DNA of 64,000 nucleotides from Zhongshania antarctica (GCF_014202945.1 NZ_JACHHW010000008.1:1-64000); one strand, 5' to 3'; positions 1 through 9,552 are shown, numbered from the stretch's first letter. Notes: generated by a model from the sequence alone, not told the origin. Numbers and translations are program-made.

Positions 1-135
1 ATCCAGATAAACAATGGGATACACCGCATCCAGCGGCCGCGACTGCCATTCAATCACTTCATCAATGACGGCATCGGTGACCTTGGATATGAGGCGTTGA
101 TTTATATCGTCAAGGCACTTGAGCAGAAGAGTCAT
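1..135 (-). pseudogene. IS256-family transposase fragment, cut by left edge
   Basis: Reading the minus strand from an ATG at 133-135 gives a peptide containing [23 protein letters not shown] and IVYLD. This is the hallmark central segment of IS256 (mutator-type) transposases just before and at a catalytic Asp region. The expected upstream DNA-binding part is not found in frame above 135, where the sequence turns into unrelated reading frames. The copy therefore looks 5'-truncated or frameshifted, and it continues off the left edge. Family recognition comes from this signature only. An intact transposase beginning elsewhere cannot be excluded. Confidence 0.75.
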
Positions 136-391
136 TTCCACTAAGGCCTTGGCGAGCCTACTTAATGCATTTAATCAGATCAGCAAGAATTTCTGCCCCT
201 GCCATTGCGGCATAGCGCTTCGCCAAGGGCACGGTACCGCGCGAGATACAAATTGCCTTGGGCCGCCCTCAGACCATAGCGTCGAGGGGTCTCGTCAAGC
301 AGGCCGGACTAAATCTTTATTGTCACTTAATAATACTCTGGTTCAATGGCGCGATAGTCAATTGCCCCTCATTACTTCCGGAACTCACTCG

Positions 392-1531
392 ATGCCACGC
401 ACTACGCAGCTATTATCATTCCTTGCTACACGTCCTTGCCACTGCCTCTTGCTTGCCCTTTTGACGATTGTGCTATCAGCATGCGGCAGCGAATCCCCAC
501 AACCACAAAGCGAGAGACCTGCAGCCAAAGTGAGTGTGGCCATTGTAGAGCTCACTGATACCGTGCAGGTCGGAACCTACGCCGCCCGACTGCGAAGTAC
601 GGGCGAAGTCGAAGTACGCGCACAGGTGGGGGGCATACTGGAGCAGCGTTTATATACCGAGGGAGCGCTAGTCGAGAAAGGTGATACGCTATTTCAGATT
701 GATCCTGAGGCTTATAGGCTGGCGCTGCGCCGCGCCAAAGCGGAGCTTGACGAGGCGAAAGCCAACCGGATTCAAGCCGAGAGAGACTTGCATCGAATAA
801 AAGCACTGTTCGCACGCAAAATTGTAAGCGAAGACGACATGGACACGGCGGACAGTGCGATGCAGGTCACCGAGGCTCAACTCAAACGGGCACAATCCGC
901 CGCGGACGACGCGGGACGCATACTGGGCTACAGCCGAGTCGAGGCGCCGGTAACGGGGATAAGCCGCCTTGAAGCAGTCGCCGAAGGTAATCTGGTGCAA
1001 CCTGGCACCTTGCTCACCACCTTAGTTCCGCTCGATCCCATCGAACTCCATTTCACCCTGCCCGCCAAGGATGCGCGCCTTCGACGCAACGCTGACTCGG
1101 CCCCCAAAACCGTTAGCCTGATTCTCGAGAGTGGTCACATTTACGAACAAAAGGGGCAACTTGATTTCACCGCCAGCCACATCAACCCCGCAACCGACAC
1201 CATTGGGCTACGCGCCATTTTTCCAAACCCGAGCGGAGAGTTACTGCCGGGCCAGTTCGCGCGTGTACGAATACCGCTGCGGACATTCCACGATGTATTT
1301 CTCATCGACCCCAAAGCGGTAAGCGAAGGTTCGAACGGGCCCCAGGTGTTCACGATAAACGGCGAGAATAAAGCGATCGCTCGGCCCCTTGAGCTTGGCC
1401 CTATACTCAATGGCAGTCAGGTGGTGCTCTCCGGTTTACAAGCGGGTGATCAGATGGTAGTAAACGGCCAGGTCGCGCTGCGGGACGATTCTTCGGCGGC
1501 CATAATCGCCGGCCGAGAAGGACAGCCTTAA
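392..1531 (+). CDS. RND efflux periplasmic adaptor lipoprotein (MFP/HlyD family)
   Basis: This is a membrane fusion protein that links an RND pump in the inner membrane to an outer-membrane channel. I place the start at the ATG at 392 rather than further upstream. From there the protein is 379 residues and opens with a basic and hydrophobic leader ending in a lipobox (LSAC, Cys31), so it is a predicted lipoprotein. The first barrel/lipoyl segment (VRAQVGGILEQRLYTEGALVEKGDTLF), an alpha-hairpin around AKAELDEAKANRIQAERDL and the second lipoyl half (YSRVEAPVTGISRL) are in the usual order, and the length is typical. The stop overlaps the next start (TAATG), so it is co-translated with the pump. 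Substrate is unknown. No TolC-like outer-membrane gene lies beside it. A transposase relic sits just upstream. Confidence 0.9.
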   Translation: MPRTTQLLSFLATRPCHCLLLALLTIVLSACGSESPQPQSERPAAKVSVAIVELTDTVQVGTYAARLRSTGEVEVRAQVGGILEQRLYTEGALVEKGDTLFQIDPEAYRLALRRAKAELDEAKANRIQAERDLHRIKALFARKIVSEDDMDTADSAMQVTEAQLKRAQSAADDAGRILGYSRVEAPVTGISRLEAVAEGNLVQPGTLLTTLVPLDPIELHFTLPAKDARLRRNADSAPKTVSLILESGHIYEQKGQLDFTASHINPATDTIGLRAIFPNPSGELLPGQFARVRIPLRTFHDVFLIDPKAVSEGSNGPQVFTINGENKAIARPLELGPILNGSQVVLSGLQAGDQMVVNGQVALRDDSSAAIIAGREGQP

Positions 1532-4500
1532 TGCTTAGTTTCTTTATAGATCGGCCAATTTTTGCCGGCGTTATTTCTATTGTCATCACGCTTGCGGGCT
1601 TAGCGGCTTTGCGTCAGTTACCACTCGAACAGTACCCGCAGGTGGTACCACCGCAAGTGGTCGTCACCGCCACCTACCCGGGTGCCAGCGCGACCGTAGT
1701 AGCAAACTCTGTAGCGATTCCACTGGAAGCGGAAATCAACGGCGTGGACGACATGATCTACATGGATGCCACCACAACTGATACCGGCAAACTGAAGCTC
1801 ACAGTGACGTTCAAGATTGGCACCGACCCAGACCAGGCCACGATCAATGTCAACAACCGGGTGCAAGCCGCAGCGCCACGGTTGCCACAAGTCGTCCGTG
1901 ACATGGGCTTGCGAGTCGAAGCCCGCCCCACCGATATTCTCCTGCTGGGTGTGCTTACCTCACCGGATGACAGCCTGAAAATGATAGACATCAGCAATTA
2001 TGCCTTGCTGAATATGCTCGATGAACTCGGGCGTATTGACGGGGTCGGTGAAGCCCGCCTTTTCAGTTCGCAAGACTACGCCATGCGTATCTGGATTGAT
2101 CCGATCAAGCTCGCCGATTACCAGCTTACTGCCGAGGATATCGCGTCTGCTCTGCGGGACCAAAACTCAGAATTCGCCACTGGCCGATTGGGCGCCGCGC
2201 CCGATCCCGAACAGCAAGACTTCACCCTCACCATCACCAGTGAAGGGCAACTCGCCACGCCGGAACAGTTTGAAGCCATTTTACTGCGCACAGATGCCGA
2301 TGGTGCCAGTCTGCGGCTGCGCGATGTGGCGCGCATTGAGCTGGGTTCGCAAGATTACAGTTTTTCCGGGATTTACAATGGCGCGCCCGCCGTTCCGTTT
2401 CAAATTTATTTGAAACCGGGCGCGAACGCCCTTGATACTGCGGACCTGGTTCGCCAGGCACTGGATGACATGAAGACGAGCTTTCCCGACGGGCTCGAAT
2501 ACATAATCGCCTACGACACCACGGATTTCGTGCGAACGTCCATCCGCGAGGTGGTGATCACTCTGTTCATCGCCGTCGTTCTTGTGGTGCTGGTCAGCTA
2601 TCTGTTCTTGCAAAATTTTCGCACAACACTGATTACCTTGGCAGCCATCCCCGTTTCGCTGATCGGTACCTTTGCCGGCATGTTGCTGCTGGGTTTTTCA
2701 CTCAATATGCTCACCCTCTTCGGCTTGGTGCTGGCGATCGGTATTGTGGTGGACAACTCCATCATCGTTATGGAGTCGGTGGAGCGGCTGATGAGCGAAC
2801 AGCGTATGACTGCGAGAAATGCCGCGCTAGAAACTGTCAGGAAAATAAGTGGCGCGGTTATCTCGTCAACGTTGGTGTTAGTAGCCGTGTTCTCCCCAGT
2901 GGTATTCATCGAAGGCCTAAGCGGCGTTCTGTACCAGCAGTTCGCGGTTACTATTGCTATTGCTATCGTGATTTCCGGGTTGGTAGCCTTGACCCTGACC
3001 CCAACACTGTGTGCGCTCTTGCTCAAAGATGTTGCACTGACACGCGATAACGCTACCAAGGGCCGATTTTTCAACGCATTCAATACGGGCCTGGCAGCAA
3101 TGACCGCCGCCGTCACCGCGCTTGTAAGTTGGCTACTCCGGCACTCCCGCGTCGCTTTGGTCTTATTAGTGGCTTTTGTGGGCGCAGCCGGTTTGGCTGT
3201 TAGTTATCTGCCGTCAGGCCTGCTGCCAGCCGAAGACCAGGGCGTAGTGCGTGTGCTGGGACAGCTTCCGTCTGGCGCTTCGCTGGCACGCACAGAAGCC
3301 GCCCGCGCAAGTATTTCCGATGAAATTACAGCGATGCCCGAAGTGGAAGGTTTTATTTCATTTGCTGGTTTCGATCTAGTGAATGGCGTAATGCGCACCC
3401 ATGCCTTGGGTGGCTTCGTAAATTTGGCAGACTGGAGTGAGCGATCCGCTGCTGGCCAGGATGCCTTCAGCATTGCTCAGCGAGTGCGTCATCTCAACGC
3501 AAACGTGCTTGAAGCCAACCTGCGGTCTTTTACGCCACCCCCCATCGCGGGTCTATCACTCACCGGCGGTGTGGAAGGCTACCTGCAAGTGCGTGGTAGT
3601 GCCGACACAGCACTGCTAGAACAAGTAGCTGGTGAGCTTCGTACGGCGGGAGCGCAACGTCCTGAACTGGCGGCCCTGAACGTAATGTTCGAGTCCCGCG
3701 TACCCCAATACCATTCGCAGGTGGATAGGGAGAAAGCCAAAGCTATGGGCATTCCCGTCTCACGCATCTACAGCACACTGCAAAGTACCTTAGGCGCGAT
3801 GTACGTCAACGACTTCCCCCATCTTGGGCGGCTCTGGCGCGTCTATGTGCAGGCCGACAGCGAATACCGTCGCCAGCCAGAAGATCTGCGGCATATTTCT
3901 GTGCGTAGCGATAACGGTAGCCTAGTGCCTCTGAGCAGTCTGGTCTCCCTTGAGCGCCGCCGCGGTGCCGACTTGGTGACGCGCTTCAACGGCTACCCGT
4001 CCGTACGGGTGATGGCTAACCCAGCTGCTGGGTACACCAGTGCGCAAGCCAAGCTAGCATTGGAGGAAGTCGTCAAAAACCTGACCGCTGCTGCCGACAC
4101 ACAGATGGGTTGGGTAGGCGAGGCCTATCAGCTGGATCAAACATCTGGCAGCAGTGTGGGGATATTTTTGATGGGCTTGCTGATGGTATTCCTTATTTTA
4201 GCGGCGCAATACGAACGACTCACGCTGCCGCTGGCGGTTGCCACCGGCGTCCCCTTCGCGGTGCTGGGCGGAGCGATCGCCACCCATCTGCGAGGTTTTC
4301 CAAATGATCTTTATTTTCAGGTAGGGTTGCTTGTACTGATAGGCTTGGCGGCCAAGAATGCCATTTTGATTGTCGAGTTCGCCGCCCAAAATCGTCGCCA
4401 AGGCATGGACTCCACCTCGGCCGCCCTTGATGCCACCGCTCAGCGCTTCCGAGCTATTCTGATGACGGCAAGCACCTTCATCATCAGCTCTATTCCCTTA

Positions 4501-4665
4501 ATTTTTGCCACTGGCGCCGGGGCGGCAAGCCGGCAGGAAATCGGCACGGTGGTAGTCGGCGGCATGCTGGCAGCGAGCACGCTTGCCCTGCTTTTTGTGC
4601 CTCTGGTTTATAAAGTTTTAGAAGACCTATCGACCAGATCGACTGAAAAGGCGCTAACTCATTGA
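1531..4665 (+). CDS. RND efflux transporter, HAE1/AcrB-like inner-membrane subunit
   Basis: This 1044-residue protein has the normal length for AcrB-type proton-driven multidrug pumps: an N-terminal transmembrane helix (FIDRPIFAGVISIVITLAG), a large periplasmic porter loop, a bundle of helices from about residue 340, a second loop and a C-terminal bundle. TM10 has the conserved Lys in GLAAKNAILIVEF. In TM4 the usual Asp-Asp pair (AcrB D407/D408) reads Asp408-Asn409 (VVDNSIIVMES), so one relay carboxylate is replaced. It forms an operon with the adaptor upstream and ends 4 bases before a convergent histidine kinase gene. The substrate cannot be read from sequence, but the adaptor pairing and HAE1-like sequence favour organic compounds over metals. 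Confidence 0.93.
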   Translation: MLSFFIDRPIFAGVISIVITLAGLAALRQLPLEQYPQVVPPQVVVTATYPGASATVVANSVAIPLEAEINGVDDMIYMDATTTDTGKLKLTVTFKIGTDPDQATINVNNRVQAAAPRLPQVVRDMGLRVEARPTDILLLGVLTSPDDSLKMIDISNYALLNMLDELGRIDGVGEARLFSSQDYAMRIWIDPIKLADYQLTAEDIASALRDQNSEFATGRLGAAPDPEQQDFTLTITSEGQLATPEQFEAILLRTDADGASLRLRDVARIELGSQDYSFSGIYNGAPAVPFQIYLKPGANALDTADLVRQALDDMKTSFPDGLEYIIAYDTTDFVRTSIREVVITLFIAVVLVVLVSYLFLQNFRTTLITLAAIPVSLIGTFAGMLLLGFSLNMLTLFGLVLAIGIVVDNSIIVMESVERLMSEQRMTARNAALETVRKISGAVISSTLVLVAVFSPVVFIEGLSGVLYQQFAVTIAIAIVISGLVALTLTPTLCALLLKDVALTRDNATKGRFFNAFNTGLAAMTAAVTALVSWLLRHSRVALVLLVAFVGAAGLAVSYLPSGLLPAEDQGVVRVLGQLPSGASLARTEAARASISDEITAMPEVEGFISFAGFDLVNGVMRTHALGGFVNLADWSERSAAGQDAFSIAQRVRHLNANVLEANLRSFTPPPIAGLSLTGGVEGYLQVRGSADTALLEQVAGELRTAGAQRPELAALNVMFESRVPQYHSQVDREKAKAMGIPVSRIYSTLQSTLGAMYVNDFPHLGRLWRVYVQADSEYRRQPEDLRHISVRSDNGSLVPLSSLVSLERRRGADLVTRFNGYPSVRVMANPAAGYTSAQAKLALEEVVKNLTAAADTQMGWVGEAYQLDQTSGSSVGIFLMGLLMVFLILAAQYERLTLPLAVATGVPFAVLGGAIATHLRGFPNDLYFQVGLLVLIGLAAKNAILIVEFAAQNRRQGMDSTSAALDATAQRFRAILMTASTFIISSIPLIFATGAGAASRQEIGTVVVGGMLAASTLALLFVPLVYKVLEDLSTRSTEKALTH

Positions 4666-4669
4666 ACAC

Positions 4670-5998
4670 TTAGGCAAGCGGAATCTGGATTTCTGCTATC
4701 AGGCCTCCTCCATCGCGGGGGGTTAACGTCAGCGCACCGTCGAATCGGTCTGCGATGGCGCGCACAATCGAGATGCCAAGACCCGAGCCATCCTTACGCT
4801 GCCGTCCCTGATCTCCACGCCAGAAGCGCCTGCCAATTTGAGCGGCCTGTTCCGCGCTTAGGCCGGGGCCGCGGTCTGCTACTGCAACGACGCAACGCTG
4901 ACTGGCGAGGTTGAATGCTGCGCTCAGTTCAATGGCTGTGTCTTCAAATGAGTAGCGAATGGCGTTATCCACCAAATTGCGAACAGCGGCTTCCAGCATG
5001 GACTTCGGAATCGGCGTTCCAGCATCGGCGCCATCGACGGTCAGGGTCAAACGGCTTCGTTGGTCTGCGCCAACCTTGTCGAGCACACTGTGGATGACGG
5101 TGAGCACTGAGGTACAGCCGTCGGCTTTGTCGACAGTGGCCTCAGTGCGAGCCAGCGTCATCATTTGATCAAGCGTGCGTCGCAGTCGCCGCACGCCTTC
5201 TTCAGCATCAGCAAGCGAGGCTTGCGCTTCTTCTCCTTCGCTTATCCGCACGACTTGCAGGTGGGTGTCGATCACCGTTAGCGGTGTACGCAATTCGTGT
5301 GCAGCCGCGTCAGTGAATGCGCGTTGACTGGACAGTGCTTGTGCCAATCGCCCGAGCAGTCCATTCATCGCGCCTAGCACCGGGCGTAGTTCTGTAGGTG
5401 AATGGTCGACAGCGATCGGGGTGGTGTCGTCAGTCTCTTTAGCACGCAATTGTTCGCTCAGAGTTTTCAGCGGAGCCAGGCCACGCCCGATGCCAATCCA
5501 GAGCGCGCCCAAGCCGCCAAAGAATGCAATCAGGAACGGCACGCCGGCCGCACGCAGCAGCTCATTGATCAGGATGCCCCGCTCATCAATACGGTCGGTG
5601 GTGGTGATCTGGTAACCCTTGTCACGCAACACGTAAATTCGCCACTGGCTTCCCTGAATTTCTCGGGTGCTGTAACCAACAGGCAGCGTGTCGAAATCCG
5701 AAGCGGGGCTGCTGCCGGTGCGCGCTATCACTTCGCCACGCAGCGCCCGAATCTCACAGCCGATCCCGTCGTTACCACTGACACGAATGGCATCGGTGAC
5801 GTTAGCAGGCGAGGAGTTGACGTCCAGTATTGCGCCTTTCAGTAACCCCGACACCATCCGCGCCGACATGGCCAGACGACCGTCGAGTGCGCTATCCAGA
5901 TTGGCACGCATTCCTTGCATCATCCATGCAGCCGCGGCAGCCCAAAGCACCATTAAGGCAATCCCTGTTATCAGTACGGCGCGAAGTCGCAAGCTCAT
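4670..5998 (-). CDS. sensor histidine kinase (QseC/TctE-like)
   Basis: A membrane sensor kinase of 442 residues. It has a first transmembrane helix (about 7-27), a periplasmic region of about 115 residues, a second helix near 150-172, a HAMP-like linker, a dimerisation/phosphoacceptor box AAAHELRTPLTVID with His234, and the N (NLVDNAIRYS), G1 (DRGPGLS) and G2 (GSGLGISIV) boxes of the ATPase domain. The start is the ATG at 5998, which overlaps the stop of the response regulator gene (ATGA), so the two are translationally coupled. The pair is divergent from dsbD-tlpA-dsbG, an arrangement also known for PA2479-PA2480 in Pseudomonas. That suggests it senses a redox or envelope signal and controls the Dsb operon, which is inference. 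Confidence 0.92.
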   Translation of the reverse strand: MSLRLRAVLITGIALMVLWAAAAAWMMQGMRANLDSALDGRLAMSARMVSGLLKGAILDVNSSPANVTDAIRVSGNDGIGCEIRALRGEVIARTGSSPASDFDTLPVGYSTREIQGSQWRIYVLRDKGYQITTTDRIDERGILINELLRAAGVPFLIAFFGGLGALWIGIGRGLAPLKTLSEQLRAKETDDTTPIAVDHSPTELRPVLGAMNGLLGRLAQALSSQRAFTDAAAHELRTPLTVIDTHLQVVRISEGEEAQASLADAEEGVRRLRRTLDQMMTLARTEATVDKADGCTSVLTVIHSVLDKVGADQRSRLTLTVDGADAGTPIPKSMLEAAVRNLVDNAIRYSFEDTAIELSAAFNLASQRCVVAVADRGPGLSAEQAAQIGRRFWRGDQGRQRKDGSGLGISIVRAIADRFDGALTLTPRDGGGLIAEIQIPLA

Positions 5999-6663
5999 AC
6001 TATAAGCCTCCAACCCAAGCGGTAGCCTAGCCCGCGTGCGGTCTCGATTGACTCAGCGCCCAACTTCCGCCGAATATTGTGAATATGCACGTTGAGTGCG
6101 TTGCTGCCGACTTTCTCATTCAGCCCATACAGGCGTTCGTTAAGGGTGTCAGGAGTCATCCAGCGACCATCAGAAGTGGCAAGGTGAGCCAGCAGGTCGA
6201 CTTCTCGCCGTGACAGAGTCAAGGGGTCGTTGTGAAACCAGGCCAGACCACTGCTGGGTTCTAAGCGCAAAGGTCCTGCTTCAATAGTCTGGGTAGCTCG
6301 ACCTTGGGTGCGCCTTACCAGCGCATGTAATCTCGCTGCCAACTCGCGCAAGTCGAATGGTTTGACCATATAATCGTCTGCTCCACCCTCTAGTCCCGTG
6401 AGTCTATGCTCAATGGCATCGCGCGCCGAGAGAATGAGCACAGGTAAACAGGGCTCGAACGCTCGCATGGTTGCCAGCAGCTCCATACCGTCGCGGTCGG
6501 GAAGGCCGAGGTCGAGCACCAGAGCATGAAAGGTGTCATTTATTTGCGCAGCTTCGGCCTCGAAGGCTGTACAAACGTGATGTACCGCAATGGCATGCTT
6601 ATTCAGTCCAGCGACAATCGCTCTGCCGATTAGCTCGTCGTCCTCTACCAGTAATACCCGCAT
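5995..6663 (-). CDS. OmpR/PhoB-family response regulator
   Basis: This 222-residue regulator has a receiver domain with the acidic pair in LLVEDDE, phosphoacceptor Asp51 in LVLDLGLPD, a conserved Ser/Ala switch region (LILSARD) and Lys in the VKPFD motif. A C-terminal winged-helix DNA-binding domain follows (LTLSRREVDLLAHL, VHIHNIRRKLG, ETARGLGYRL). I choose the ATG at 6663 because it opens MRVLLVEDD and has GGA six bases upstream. Its stop overlaps the kinase start. It is divergent from dsbD with about 160 bases between them, so its own promoter and the dsbD promoter share that spacer. Confidence 0.93.
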   Translation of the reverse strand: MRVLLVEDDELIGRAIVAGLNKHAIAVHHVCTAFEAEAAQINDTFHALVLDLGLPDRDGMELLATMRAFEPCLPVLILSARDAIEHRLTGLEGGADDYMVKPFDLRELAARLHALVRRTQGRATQTIEAGPLRLEPSSGLAWFHNDPLTLSRREVDLLAHLATSDGRWMTPDTLNERLYGLNEKVGSNALNVHIHNIRRKLGAESIETARGLGYRLGWRLIV

Positions 6664-6826
6664 TTGCGTTCCATTCAGCTTCAATTAACGCCCATCTTAG
6701 GTATGAAACCCGTGGGATGTAAGCCCCGATTGTATATACCGATATGGGTCCCGCGCCAAACTTAGTTTCACTTAACAAAGAGGGTACATCATTCTTTAAA
6801 TACCCTGCTTCTTGGAGGAGCCAACA

Positions 6827-8737
6827 TTGCCTCTGTACCAACATGCGCTAGTGATTGTTTTTCTTTTCTTTTGTGCCAATGGCAGCGCATGGGCTGGTGG
6901 AGGCCTGTTCTCTTGGGGCAAGGACGCCGAATTTCTGGACGCTGTGGAGGTCCTCAAACTGGAGGATGTTCGCCAGCAAGATGATTATTTCGTGGTCAAT
7001 GGAAACATTGCCGATGATTACTATGTTTACCGCCATTCATTAAAACTTGTTGACGGGCAAGGAGATTCGATCGAGTTGGAGCTTTCAACAGGCATAGCCA
7101 CTAATGATGATTTTTTTGGCGACATAGAAATCTATACTGGCGACATGCTGCGCCTGCATTTTCCCTTAGATATATCAGGCTCGCTAACGCTGCATTGGCA
7201 AGGATGTGCCGCAGCCGGCATCTGCTATCCGCCGCAGACTCTACAGGTTAATTTGCCAAGGAGTGAGCAAAACGCTTCCTTTGTACAAAACTCACCGACA
7301 CAGCCACCACGCGGTACGCTGGCAGAGCTTGAGGGCGGCAGCGTCAATGATCAGCTGGCAGAGCGGTACTCTATGGCGCCGGAAGCAAGTTCTAGCGCGG
7401 CGCGCCCAGACAGCACAGGCCTGAGTGTCGAGATGGGCGAAGACCAAGCGGCTGCTCAGCGACTCGCGGCCCTCGGGCCGGTGTCGGGCACGCTGCTATT
7501 CTTCGGCTTTGGCCTGCTGTTGGCATTCACACCTTGCACACTACCGATGATCCCCATCGTCTCCAGCATAGTGGTCGGCTGTCAGGCTAAGCCGCGGCGA
7601 GCCTTCGCGCTCTCCCTGTCTTACGTGCTGGCGATGGCGGGTACCTATGCGGCGTTGGGGGTAGCAGCCGGGCTTGCTGGAGCCAATCTTCAGGCGACGC
7701 TACAGTCGCCATGGTTTTTGGGCTCATTCGCGGCGTTGTTTCTTATCCTGGCCGGCTCTCTGTTTGGTCTGTTCACCTTGCGCTTGCCGTCCGCGCTGAT
7801 AAATCGGGTCGAGTCGGCAGGACGCGGTCAATCAGGGGGTAATCTGGTCGGCGCTGCAGCACTGGGCTTTTTGTCTGCACTGTTGGTCGGTCCGTGCATG
7901 ACCGCGCCACTAGCGGGAGCGCTGCTGTACATCGGGCAAACCGGTAGTGCGCTCTATGGGGGTTTGGCCCTGTTTGCACTGGGTTTGGGCATGGGGTTGC
8001 CGCTGTTGGCAATCGCGACGTTCGGGGCCCGCATCCTGCCTAAGCCAGGCGCATGGATGGACAGGGTGAATATTGCTTTTGGCTATGTCATGGTCGGTCT
8101 TGCGGTGATGATGCTGAACCGTTTCCTGCCCGGCACTGTGAGTCTGGTTCTCTGGGGTCTCTGGTTATTGTCTGTCACCGTCGGCTTGATTGCGTGGGCG
8201 CACGCTGTGCCAGCTAAGCCGCGTCTGGTATGGAGCTTACGTAACGGAGCAGCTTTTGCCGGACTGTGGTCGGTGCTGATGCTTATAGGCGCGGCGTCGG
8301 GGGGTGATTCAGCATTGCAGCCATTGATCCATTTACATGGCGGTACGGCGGTAGCTTCTACGGTAGTTGCACCGACCTATGTGCAGGCCAAGTCGGTGGC
8401 GGACGTGGATGCCCGTTTGGCAGAAGCGGCGACTCGGGGCCAGTGGACTCTGATCGACTTCTACGCTGACTGGTGTATCAGCTGCCATGTGATCGAGCGC
8501 AATGTATTCGGTGACCCGGTAATAGCGAAACGTCTGGCAAACATGCAAATCGTGCGTCCAGACGTGACGCTCAACGACGCGACTGACCAGGCCTTGCTCA
8601 AACATTGGGGCGTAATGGGGCCGCCCACGCTTATTCTGGTGGGGCCGGATGGCACCGAGCGCCGAGACCTGCGTGTCGTGGGTGAGATCAGTGCAAATGA
8701 CTTTCTAAGCCATTTAAATAAAGCAGGTACACCATGA
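6827..8737 (+). CDS. dsbD: Thiol:disulfide interchange protein DsbD (electron hub)
   Basis: An inner-membrane protein that passes electrons from cytoplasmic thioredoxin to periplasmic thiol partners. The start is a TTG at 6827: GGAGGAG lies six bases upstream and translation then gives a clean signal peptide ending ANGSAWA. The 636 residues carry all three DsbD modules: the periplasmic alpha domain with Cys127/Cys133 (GCAAAGICYPP), an eight-helix core with Cys237 (FTPCTLP) and Cys357 (VGPCMTA), and a C-terminal thioredoxin-like domain with WCISC (Cys550/Cys553). The stop overlaps the start of the next gene (ATGA). The order dsbD-tlpA-dsbG with a divergent two-component system matches Pseudomonas PA2478-PA2476, suggesting a dedicated DsbG-reducing system. 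Confidence 0.94.
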   Translation: MPLYQHALVIVFLFFCANGSAWAGGGLFSWGKDAEFLDAVEVLKLEDVRQQDDYFVVNGNIADDYYVYRHSLKLVDGQGDSIELELSTGIATNDDFFGDIEIYTGDMLRLHFPLDISGSLTLHWQGCAAAGICYPPQTLQVNLPRSEQNASFVQNSPTQPPRGTLAELEGGSVNDQLAERYSMAPEASSSAARPDSTGLSVEMGEDQAAAQRLAALGPVSGTLLFFGFGLLLAFTPCTLPMIPIVSSIVVGCQAKPRRAFALSLSYVLAMAGTYAALGVAAGLAGANLQATLQSPWFLGSFAALFLILAGSLFGLFTLRLPSALINRVESAGRGQSGGNLVGAAALGFLSALLVGPCMTAPLAGALLYIGQTGSALYGGLALFALGLGMGLPLLAIATFGARILPKPGAWMDRVNIAFGYVMVGLAVMMLNRFLPGTVSLVLWGLWLLSVTVGLIAWAHAVPAKPRLVWSLRNGAAFAGLWSVLMLIGAASGGDSALQPLIHLHGGTAVASTVVAPTYVQAKSVADVDARLAEAATRGQWTLIDFYADWCISCHVIERNVFGDPVIAKRLANMQIVRPDVTLNDATDQALLKHWGVMGPPTLILVGPDGTERRDLRVVGEISANDFLSHLNKAGTP

Positions 8738-9552
8738 CAAGTATTGGCCCATTCTCGATTCAGACCGTCAGCGTACTCGCTGCCATACTACTGGCCTGGC
8801 TGGTGACGCGTACTGTTGCCAAGCGCCTGCCAGAGACCTCCCACAAACTAGCCGGGGGGGTGCTCCTTGATGCCGTATTCTGGGGGGTAATTGCGGCCAG
8901 GCTGGGATATATCGCTCGATGGTGGGAGGATTACCTGGCAGCACCGATGTCGATGATCTCCATCAGCGATGGTGGATTCTCCTGGTGGGTAGGTGTGCTG
9001 GCAGCGCTCGCGTTTGTCTGGTGGCGGACACGCACACTAACGGCGCTGCGTCGTCCCGTTGTGACAGGAGTATTAATCAGTGTTACAGCCTGGCTCGCTG
9101 TAGGTGCAATGGTGGGTGCGTTGCTTCAGAAACCGCTTATGCCAGACGTTCAGCTGACAACACTTGATGACCAGCCTATTTCGCTGATGTCCTATAAAGG
9201 TCGTCCAGCGGTGGTTAATCTATGGGCAACTTGGTGTCCCCCTTGTCGCCGTGAGATGCCAGTGTTCGAATGGGCTCAAGCAGAGTTTCCGCAGGTGGCC
9301 ATTGTCATGGTCAACCAAGGAGAAAGCGCTCAGGACGTGCAGGAATTTCTTAAGAGTGAAGGCCTGGCCCTGACCGATGTATTGCTTGATCCATTCTCCA
9401 AAACTATGCATGCCATGGGTGCCGGAGCTTTACCTACAACATTATTTTTCGATGCGCAGGGGCGCATGGTGCACTCGCATATGGGTGAAAGCACCCAAGC
9501 CAGCTTCAGGAGCACAATGTCGCGTCATTTTGCGCCTTCCTCAGCCCAATAG
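8734..9552 (+). CDS. Membrane-anchored TlpA/DsbE-like thioredoxin with multi-helix N-terminus
   Basis: A 272-residue fusion. Residues 1-135 contain about four hydrophobic helices with a layout reminiscent of prolipoprotein diacylglyceryl transferase-type membrane domains (DAVFWGVIAARLGYI). Residues 136-272 form a TlpA-like thioredoxin fold with Trp-Cys-Pro-Pro-Cys (Cys168/Cys171) and a cis-Pro loop near GALPTTLFF. The redox domain should face the periplasm. The start overlaps the dsbD stop by four bases, so it is likely co-translated and receives electrons from DsbD. Known relatives such as PA2477 sit in the same order. Whether the membrane part has any enzyme activity or only anchors the domain cannot be told from sequence. 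Confidence 0.85.
   Translation: MTSIGPFSIQTVSVLAAILLAWLVTRTVAKRLPETSHKLAGGVLLDAVFWGVIAARLGYIARWWEDYLAAPMSMISISDGGFSWWVGVLAALAFVWWRTRTLTALRRPVVTGVLISVTAWLAVGAMVGALLQKPLMPDVQLTTLDDQPISLMSYKGRPAVVNLWATWCPPCRREMPVFEWAQAEFPQVAIVMVNQGESAQDVQEFLKSEGLALTDVLLDPFSKTMHAMGAGALPTTLFFDAQGRMVHSHMGESTQASFRSTMSRHFAPSSAQ

Noticed and set aside
158-260. Short minus-strand frame containing [24 protein letters not shown]
   Set aside because: It looks protein-like but has no start, a stop at both ends and shifted neighbours. I cannot assign it to a family, so it is only noted as possible decay.
119-391. N-terminal extension of the efflux adaptor frame
   Set aside because: The frame is open but the lipoprotein signal starts at 392. 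The upstream part lacks any matching domain and overlaps transposase and gene remains.
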